Positions 7,407 to 11,553 of a DNA stretch of 11,553 nucleotides are shown here, piece after piece. The notes beneath the pieces are model-generated. The model searched no databases. It saw only the letters and a program-made list of their open reading frames with translations, and was not told the DNA's origin. The position numbers were made by a program, and so were the translations under genes. The stretch is from Gammaproteobacteria bacterium. GTDB lineage: Bacteria > Pseudomonadota > Gammaproteobacteria > Ga0077536. The DNA is taken from NCBI GenBank assembly GCA_003540955.1, contig DPMX01000243.1, positions 1 to 11,553 of the forward strand, in the 5' to 3' direction. Every line of letters starts with the position of its first letter. Within the stretch, counting starts at the first letter, position 1.

Positions 7407-8299
7407 TAACAAAAACAAAATCCCCGACCGAACGACCGTTGGTTGTAATTGGTGCTAACGGTCAAATCGGGTTTGAACTAGTTAAAAGCTTGTCCTCGCT
7501 TGCGCCGGTTCTGGCCTTCGAGCGCAGGACCTTGGACATCACCCAAACGGCGTCCTTGCACGCGAAATTAACGGAGGTTCAACCGGTTGCAATTGTTAAT
7601 GCCGCCGCCTTCACCGCCGTAGACGACGCCGAAAATAAACCAGCTATCGCAGCGGCTACAAACGGCGTAGCGCCCGGAGTACTGGCCACCATTGCGGCAG
7701 ACTGTGGCGCATGTTTCGTGCATTATTCGACGGATTACGTTTTCGACGGGCACTCTAGACGTCCCTATCGTGAGTCAGATCCAGTAGCGCCGACTAACGT
7801 CTACGGGCATACAAAGCTGGCCGGTGAGCGTGCGGTAATGAAAACTGACAGTGCATCCATTATATTGAGGACTAGTTGGGTCTATAGCAATCGCCGTAAC
7901 AACTTCTTACTGACGTTGCAGCGACTTGCACGCACGCGTACTGCCTTGAAAATTGTCAATGACCAATTCGGCTGCCCAACGCCAGCGCGCTTCATAGCGG
8001 CTACGACAGCAGCGATTCTTAGGGAATGTCGTTTATCTGCCAAACGTTTGCAGGAAGCGCGAGGAATTTATCACCTAGCCGCGAGTGGCGAAACATCTTG
8101 GTACGAATTTGCGCGTGCCATCATCGAGCTAACGCCTGGTTGCAAAACAGTGGAGATTGAGGGTATTCCGACGGCACAATATCCCACACTAGCACGAAGA
8201 CCGGCTTATTCAGCACTCGACTCGTCGTTGCTATATAGGTCATTTGGGTTGTGCACACCTGACTGGCATGTACTATTAGCACAATCCCTCGAGGCGTAG
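7403..8299 (+). CDS. rfbD: dTDP-4-dehydrorhamnose reductase
   Basis: RfbD (RmlD) reduces dTDP-4-dehydro-L-rhamnose to dTDP-L-rhamnose with NAD(P)H, the last step of the pathway. The 298-residue short-chain dehydrogenase-type protein has a Rossmann motif GANGQIG (17-23), NAAAFTAVDDAE (66-77), STDYVFDG (109-116), and the catalytic YxxxK as Tyr134/Lys138 (YGHTK). Later family segments are RTSWVYS and NDQFGCPT. The start is a GTG inside the rfbC stop region (GTGA overlap), so it is presumably translated by termination-reinitiation; the first ten residues are a short extra tail before the usual first strand. rfbA follows after 18 bases. Confidence 0.95.
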   Translation: MITKTKSPTERPLVVIGANGQIGFELVKSLSSLAPVLAFERRTLDITQTASLHAKLTEVQPVAIVNAAAFTAVDDAENKPAIAAATNGVAPGVLATIAADCGACFVHYSTDYVFDGHSRRPYRESDPVAPTNVYGHTKLAGERAVMKTDSASIILRTSWVYSNRRNNFLLTLQRLARTRTALKIVNDQFGCPTPARFIAATTAAILRECRLSAKRLQEARGIYHLAASGETSWYEFARAIIELTPGCKTVEIEGIPTAQYPTLARRPAYSALDSSLLYRSFGLCTPDWHVLLAQSLEA

Positions 8300-8317
8300 A
8301 GAAGTAGGAAGGTAGAT

Positions 8318-9184
8318 ATGAAAGGCCTGGTACTCGCCGGGGGCAAAGGCACACGTCTTTACCCACTGACTAATGTTGTAAGTAAACAACTGTTACCAAT
8401 CTACGACAAGCCAATGATCTACTACTCATTGAGCGTCTTAATGCTTGCGGGAATTAAAGACATATTGATAATTAGCACCCCGAGGGATCTGCCCCAGTAC
8501 GAAACACTCCTACAAGACGGTTCGAAATGGGGTATTTCTATCTCCTTTGCCGAACAATGCGAGCCCGGAGGGCTTGCTCAGGCGTTCACAATTGGCGCCG
8601 AATTCATAGGAACTGAGCAAGTATGCCTTATTCTTGGAGACAATATTTTCTATGGGCAAAGCCTGAAAACGTCGTTACGTGCGGCTGCAAAAAATCCTGG
8701 CGGCGCGACCATATTTGGCTACCGTGTAAAAAATCCTGAACGTTATGGCATCGTAAAATTTGATCAGAATGGCGCACCGGAGAAAATCTTGGAAAAACCT
8801 GACACCGCACCATCGAATGTCGCTGTTACGGGGCTCTATTTTTATGACAACGATGTAGTCGAAATCGCTCGAACAATACAACCTTCGGCCCGCGGAGAAT
8901 TGGAAATAACAAGTGTTAACAATGCCTATCTCGAACGTGGAGATTTGAGGGTCGAAATGATGATGCGCGGTTCAGCCTGGCTGGATACTGGAACCCACGC
9001 TTCCCTACTGCAAGCGAGTCTTTTTGTCCAAATTATTGAAGAACGCCAAGGCATAAAAGTTGCGTGCCCCGAAGAAATTGCGTGGCAAATGGGTTACATC
9101 AGCATCGAAAAACTGCATGCGCTCGGTGCTGACCTAATGGACTCTGAATATGGTGCGTACCTAATGGCATTGCAGGCAGATTAA
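8318..9184 (+). CDS. rfbA: glucose-1-phosphate thymidylyltransferase
   Basis: RfbA (RmlA) joins dTTP and glucose-1-phosphate to form dTDP-glucose, the first and feedback-inhibited step of rhamnose synthesis. The 288-residue protein has the usual length and reads as a full-length RmlA: nucleotide-binding LAGGKGTRLYPLT (6-18), KQLLPIYDKPMIYY (23-36), EQCEPGGLAQAF (79-90), metal-binding LGDNIFYGQ (106-114), EKP near residue 158, the TGLYFYDN segment, RGELEITSVNNAYL and WLDTGTHASLL. AGGAAGG (8306-8312) lies 5 bases before the ATG, one of the best ribosome sites in the window. A 72-base A-rich gap separates it from rfbB. Confidence 0.97.
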   Translation: MKGLVLAGGKGTRLYPLTNVVSKQLLPIYDKPMIYYSLSVLMLAGIKDILIISTPRDLPQYETLLQDGSKWGISISFAEQCEPGGLAQAFTIGAEFIGTEQVCLILGDNIFYGQSLKTSLRAAAKNPGGATIFGYRVKNPERYGIVKFDQNGAPEKILEKPDTAPSNVAVTGLYFYDNDVVEIARTIQPSARGELEITSVNNAYLERGDLRVEMMMRGSAWLDTGTHASLLQASLFVQIIEERQGIKVACPEEIAWQMGYISIEKLHALGADLMDSEYGAYLMALQAD

Positions 9185-9256
9185 TTTGTCTAATGGTAAC
9201 CGAATGCAAAATAAAAATAAGATAACTAGAGTCAAAACCTACTGCGAAAGGCGCGG

Positions 9257-10339
9257 GTGTCAAACCGTTCTTCAACACCCAAGCAGTCAACAATGATCGA
9301 ACACCGTCTACTTGTGACCGGCGGCTGCGGTTTTGTTGGAACTAACTTCATACGATTCATTTTAAAACGCCGACCAGACTGGTCTGTAATCAACCTTGAT
9401 TCGCTTACCTACTGCGGAAATCTCGAAAATCTCGCGGATATACAATCTGATCCGCGCTATACATTTTACAGGGGCGATATCAAAGACCGTAAACTCGTGG
9501 AGCACTTGCTAACGTTGACGGATCACATCGTACATTTTGCGGCAGAAAGCCACGTAGACCGATCGATTGTTGATTCAAGACCTTTTATCGAAACAAATGT
9601 GCTGGGGACGCATTGCTTGCTTGAGGCCGTGCGATCCGTCGGTAACGTGCGATTCATCAATGTCGGCACCGACGAAGTTTATGGATCACTCGCATTAGAT
9701 GAAGCAGGGCATAAATTCTCGGAAACCTCACCCATAAAACCAAGCAGCCCATATTCTGCTAGCAAAGCCGCTAGCGATCTATTGACGTTAAGCTATCATC
9801 ACACCTACGGACTAGATGCTTTGATCACTCGGTGTTCAAATAATTTCGGCCCATACCAATTTCCAGAGAAAGTGATTCCTTTGTTCGTCACAAATCTCCT
9901 CGAGGCACGGAAAGTTCCTGTTTATGGGGATGGCAGAAACGTACGTGACTGGATTCATGTTGATGATCATTGCGAAGCAATTTTAGCCGTTCTTGAACGA
10001 GGACGACCTGGAGAGATCTACAATATTGGTGGGGGCAACGAGCAAAGCAACCTTGACTTGGCACGGGCCATCTTGAATATTATGGAAATCCAACCTGACA
10101 TGATTGATCAAGTGCCTGACCGTCTCGGCCATGATCTGCGGTACGCCATCGACGCCAGCAAAATAGAAACAGAACTTGGTTGGGCCCCAAGTCGCTCGAG
10201 TTGGCCGTCGGCACTGGAACGAACGGTTCGTTGGTACATCGACAATAAAGCTTGGTGGCATCAAATTAAAACCACAAATTTCGAACACGATCGCGGCGAA
10301 CGGCGCACATCCGGGCAAACCGCAGAATATTTCCCTTAG
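9257..10339 (+). CDS. rfbB: dTDP-glucose 4,6-dehydratase
   Basis: RfbB (RmlB) converts dTDP-glucose to dTDP-4-dehydro-6-deoxy-D-glucose with bound NAD+, the second pathway step. This start gives 360 residues. Visible motifs: NAD-binding TGGCGFVG (21-28), FAAESHVDRSI (94-104), catalytic TDEVYG (138-143), YSASK with Tyr166/Lys170, RCSNNFGPYQFPEK, GDGRNVRDWIHVDDH and RLGHDLRYAIDASK. The GTG at 9257 is chosen because AAAGG (9247-9251) lies 5 bases before it; the in-frame ATG at 9293 has no ribosome site but would give a 348-residue protein starting nearer to the dehydratase core, so the start is uncertain. The last roughly 25 residues (after WWHQI) are a polar tail that looks unlike the family ending. 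It is the last gene of the rhamnose set, where it is most often the first. Confidence 0.96.
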   Translation: MSNRSSTPKQSTMIEHRLLVTGGCGFVGTNFIRFILKRRPDWSVINLDSLTYCGNLENLADIQSDPRYTFYRGDIKDRKLVEHLLTLTDHIVHFAAESHVDRSIVDSRPFIETNVLGTHCLLEAVRSVGNVRFINVGTDEVYGSLALDEAGHKFSETSPIKPSSPYSASKAASDLLTLSYHHTYGLDALITRCSNNFGPYQFPEKVIPLFVTNLLEARKVPVYGDGRNVRDWIHVDDHCEAILAVLERGRPGEIYNIGGGNEQSNLDLARAILNIMEIQPDMIDQVPDRLGHDLRYAIDASKIETELGWAPSRSSWPSALERTVRWYIDNKAWWHQIKTTNFEHDRGERRTSGQTAEYFP

Positions 10340-10361
10340 TCTATCGACACCGGTTAATTCT

Positions 10362-10400
10362 AGCGTTGCACATTAAGCCGAGAAAAAGGGTGTGCAAGCT
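10362..10400 (+). terminator. hairpin downstream of rfbB
   Basis: TTGCACA (10366-10372) pairs perfectly with TGTGCAA (10391-10397), and outer AGC/GCT extends the stem to 10 bp past a single unpaired G; the loop is 18 bases and A-rich. It lies 23 bases after the rfbB stop, a good place for an operon terminator, but no T run follows, so intrinsic termination is not shown. Confidence 0.3.
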
Positions 10401-10469
10401 TCAAAAATACTTGAAGGAGTAGTAGGTAGCGATTGGTTCATAAATGCAACCGCGGTAAAGGGCTACTCT

Positions 10470-10495
10470 GTAGCTGGATGCGAATCCAGAACTAC
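10470..10495. other. hairpin overlapping the stop of the pilin-like gene
   Basis: CTGGAT (10474-10479) and ATCCAG (10484-10489) form a perfect 6-bp stem. On the + strand its loop is GCGA, a GNRA-type tetraloop. Outer GTAG (10470-10473) and CTAC (10492-10495) add four pairs past a two-base bulge. The stop codon of the minus-strand 56-residue ORF (10494-10492) lies in the outer stem, so this may be its terminator or 3' end element; on the minus strand the loop is TCGC. It does not fold as a tRNA. Confidence 0.4.
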
Positions 10496-10662
10496 TCAAG
10501 GGGTTGCGCGGCGATTGATTTCTCAACCTGGGGGGCTTCCATGACTTTTTTCCCTTCCTCGTGATCCTCCCAAGCAGGTATTACAAACGCGACTGAAACA
10601 CCAACAACCGCGATCAAAAACATCATTTTTATTAACGTCAAACCCTGCTGGAGTTTTTTCAT
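10492..10662 (-). CDS. micro-protein consisting of a type IV pilin-like N-terminus (possibly a truncated pilin)
   Basis: This 56-residue product is too short for most ORF screens. It begins MKKLQQG followed by LTLIKMMFLIAVVGV, then a hydrophobic helix ending in VIPAW (about residues 27-31) and a short charged tail EDHEEGKK. That is the layout of a class III (prepilin) leader: positive residues, glycine at the cleavage site (Gly7), a TLI motif, a helix of about 22 residues, and an IPA-aromatic exit. Known type IV pilins have F/M at +1 and Glu at +5; here they are Leu and Lys. The globular pilin domain is missing: the mature form would be only 49 residues, ending near EAPQVEKSIAAQPLE. Alternatives are a decayed pilin gene, a functional short pilin-like peptide, or a chance transmembrane micro-protein. 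The ribosome site is weak (GAAAG before the ATG). It lies between rfbB and a PP0621-family gene. I infer kinship to pilins, not function. Confidence 0.55.
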   Translation of the reverse strand: MKKLQQGLTLIKMMFLIAVVGVSVAFVIPAWEDHEEGKKVMEAPQVEKSIAAQPLE

Positions 10663-10841
10663 TTTTACTTTCTACTGAACTTTCGGTTCCCTAATGTAGA
10701 GTCTTATTGCGTAGCTTTTGCCTTGATCTATTGCCAGACGTAGTGGAGCCGCTCATAGAGCGCATTGAATCGATAGTGGGTCTGCTGCAGATTCCACCCA
10801 AAGCGCAGGCGCAGGAGCTGCGTATACAGTAGTCTCCTGTT
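10663..10841. other. gap between the two small leftward genes; unassigned
   Basis: No gene is supported here, but two short stretches look protein-like. On the minus strand, the reading frame of the PP0621 gene continues open for 37 codons after its stop (10841-10731). On the + strand, a TTG at 10707 opens 41 codons to a TAG at 10830-10832, rich in Leu, Glu and Val and helical in appearance. Neither has a good start or ribosome site, and they are antisense to each other, so at most one is meaningful. A near-palindrome (ACAGTAGTCTCCTGT, 10826-10840) abuts the PP0621 stop codon. Confidence 0.35.
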
Positions 10842-11045
10842 CTAATGTCGATCGCAACGGAATTTACCGTCACCGGAGGAAGTCGCGTCATGTTCGGGAA
10901 GGTACACTCCACAAACAGAGCATATAACCATTTTCCCCCGAAAATCGCCATTCTTTCTAGTTGATTTTTTGCTTATGGCATGCCTCAGGAGGCGAAACGC
11001 AATCCACACAACAATCGAGATGATTAACAAACGTAGCGCAAGCAT
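10842..11045 (-). CDS. PP0621-family small membrane-anchored protein
   Basis: The 67-residue protein has one hydrophobic N-terminal helix (about residues 3-20, LALRLLIISIVVWIAFRLL), a basic linker (21-38), and a C-terminal zinc-ribbon-like knuckle: MVICSVCGVYLPEHDA with Cys42 and Cys45, then Cys64 and His67 at the very end. The pattern MVxCxxCGVxLPExxA is how I remember the PP0621 family, small proteins of unknown function in gamma- and betaproteobacteria. From memory, family members often sit beside pilS-pilR, the two-component system controlling type IV pilin expression; neither is here, although a pilin-like micro-gene follows 179 bases downstream in the same direction. The family often ends slightly later, with Cys-xx-His followed by a few residues, so this copy is at the short end. 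No Shine-Dalgarno is evident before the ATG at 11045. It is divergent from sucC across 333 bases. Confidence 0.72.
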   Translation of the reverse strand: MLALRLLIISIVVWIAFRLLRHAISKKSTRKNGDFRGKMVICSVCGVYLPEHDATSSGDGKFRCDRH

Positions 11046-11161
11046 AGACTGAGAGCTTTGTTAAACGAAGTCCAAATATTTCTATTTCTTCCAATCAGGT
11101 ACGGTTATTCGCTATAGTCTCACCGCGAGAACGTATCGTCCATTCGATTCTGGTGAGCTTG

Positions 11162-11218
11162 CCCGTATTGCACGCCAAAAATCGATGGACCGATTTTTGG
11201 GGATAGACTCGATGCGGG
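11162..11218. other. nested inverted repeat, possible structured RNA or binding site
   Basis: An inner perfect 10-bp stem, CCAAAAATCG (11175-11184) with CGATTTTTGG (11191-11200), closes a 6-base loop. An outer stem, CCCGTAT (11162-11168) with ATGCGGG (11212-11218), adds 7 pairs including one G-U if read as + strand RNA. The two helices are separated by an asymmetric internal loop (6 and 11 bases). It lies about 160 bases before sucC and upstream of the candidate sucC promoter, so it is probably not in the sucC leader; it could be an operator, an upstream terminator or a small RNA. Confidence 0.45.
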
Positions 11219-11302
11219 AATAGGTCAAAATCGATAGCCTTAAACATTGGAATTCTAAGGATCGACGATACCAATGCCCGCATATAACGGAGAGGCCTTC
11301 TT

Positions 11303-11332
11303 TTGACGTGCAACACAATCGGCAGTTACTGT
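11303..11332 (+). promoter_or_regulatory. candidate sigma-70 promoter of sucC
   Basis: TTGACG (11303-11308, 5 of 6 consensus bases) and TACTGT (11327-11332, 3 of 6) are separated by 18 bases and lie 46 bases before the sucC ATG. The -35 is good, the -10 mediocre. Confidence 0.35.
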
Positions 11333-11378
11333 CGAATTAGGCATTTATTATTTACATGATTGAGTTTTAGGTGAAGAA

Positions 11379-11553
11379 ATGAATCTCCATGAGTATCAAG
11401 CGAAGTCGCTGTTTCGTGACTACGGCATTCCGATTTTACCCGGCGAACCGGCTCACTCACCTCAAGACGCTGTTGCGAGCGCCAAAGCTCTGGGTGGTGA
11501 AGCATGGCTAGTCAAGGCACAAGTTCATGCCGGCGGCCGCGGCAAAGCCGGAG
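11379..11553 (+). CDS. sucC: succinyl-CoA synthetase beta subunit (ADP/GDP-forming), N-terminal part
   Basis: The gene is cut by the window end; 58 complete codons are visible out of about 388 in the family. SucC with SucD forms the TCA-cycle enzyme that converts succinyl-CoA to succinate with nucleotide triphosphate synthesis; the beta subunit holds the ATP-grasp nucleotide site. The first residues MNLHEYQAKSLFRDYGIP and the stretch VKAQVHAGGRGKAG (45-58) are nearly identical to the N-terminus of E. coli SucC, including Lys46 and the glycine-rich loop of the ATP-grasp fold. AGGTGA (11369-11374) lies 4 bases before the ATG, a strong ribosome site. sucD would be expected just beyond the window. 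Confidence 0.96.
   Translation, partial: MNLHEYQAKSLFRDYGIPILPGEPAHSPQDAVASAKALGGEAWLVKAQVHAGGRGKAG

Larger units (their letters stand above)
11046..11378. other. 333-base divergent intergenic region between the PP0621 gene and sucC
   Basis: No gene is supported here. Minus-strand open frames crossing it lack ribosome sites and resemble no family I know. The stretch holds a nested inverted repeat (11162-11218), the 9-base word AAAATCGAT twice (11177-11185 within the repeat, and again near 11226), and a candidate sucC promoter (11303-11332). It must also contain the leftward promoter of the PP0621 gene, for which I found no convincing pair of boxes. Confidence 0.5.

Noticed and set aside
9983..10318. 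A 111-codon minus-strand open frame inside rfbB
   Set aside because: It lies wholly within the well-supported rfbB coding sequence and has no family resemblance.
10440..10510. A tRNA gene in the gap after rfbB, suggested by GCGAATCCAG
   Set aside because: There is no acceptor stem, D-arm or TTCGA T-loop in register; the sequence folds better as a simple hairpin.
10435..10575. A 46-codon + strand frame starting from TTG downstream of rfbB
   Set aside because: It is largely antisense to the better-supported pilin-like ORF, and its start is a TTG without a convincing ribosome site.
10691..10951. An 86-codon minus-strand open frame overlapping the PP0621 gene
   Set aside because: It overlaps the recognisable PP0621 protein in another frame, has no ribosome site, and its composition (rich in Ser, Arg, Cys) looks like an out-of-frame reading.
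11095..11318. Two overlapping minus-strand open frames (73 and 68 codons) upstream of sucC as genes
   Set aside because: They overlap in different frames, cross the nested inverted repeat and the candidate sucC promoter, have no ribosome site, and resemble no protein family I know.
1..11553. CRISPR arrays, insertion sequences, integrase or defence genes
   Set aside because: I saw no regularly spaced repeats, no transposase or integrase motifs and no terminal inverted repeats flanked by target duplications.

Overview
The window is chromosomal DNA from a gammaproteobacterium. The best evidence is the combination of hda, a DUF2066-domain secreted protein, an AI-2E-family permease, purM, trmJ, suhB and a PP0621-family protein, with an arrangement (arsC/yfgD-hda-permease-DUF2066 next to purM, and trmJ head to head with suhB) that is familiar in that class. 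Base composition looks close to 50 % G+C by eye, and several intergenic gaps are 150-330 bases, so the genome is not tightly packed. I see no insertion sequence, CRISPR array, tRNA, rRNA or integrase. The species cannot be named from this sequence.

Layout. (1) Positions 246-3630: arsC runs rightward and faces a leftward set of three genes, DUF2066 - perM - hda, transcribed in that order. DUF2066 and perM are almost contiguous; hda follows after a 150-base gap with a small hairpin. (2) Positions 3881-6623: purM rightward, then trmJ leftward converging on it (47-base gap filled by an inverted repeat), then suhB rightward, divergent from trmJ across 56 bases. purN, the usual partner of purM, is not here. 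(3) Positions 6858-10339: a complete four-gene dTDP-L-rhamnose set in the order rfbC-rfbD-rfbA-rfbB, all rightward, behind a plausible sigma-70 promoter. It carries no glycosyltransferase or O-antigen transport genes. (4) Positions 10340-11378: a gene-poor kilobase with two small leftward genes: a 56-residue protein that is essentially only a type IV pilin N-terminus, and a 67-residue PP0621-family membrane/zinc-ribbon-like protein. Several inverted repeats lie around them. (5) From 11379: the start of sucC, cut by the window end.

How the genes work together: RfbA activates glucose-1-phosphate to dTDP-glucose, RfbB dehydrates it, RfbC epimerises and RfbD reduces, giving dTDP-L-rhamnose for surface glycans. 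Hda, PurM, TrmJ, SuhB and SucC are housekeeping functions (replication control, purine synthesis, tRNA modification, inositol phosphatase/rRNA transcription, TCA cycle).

Most of the window is ordinary. The part most worth a second look is 10340-11378. There, a pilin N-terminus with a Glu5-to-Lys change, a PP0621 protein and sucC lie together, which I interpret as a possible relic or miniature of a pil locus. A nested inverted repeat of about 57 bases also lies upstream of sucC. I do not see convincing evidence for a wholly new system.
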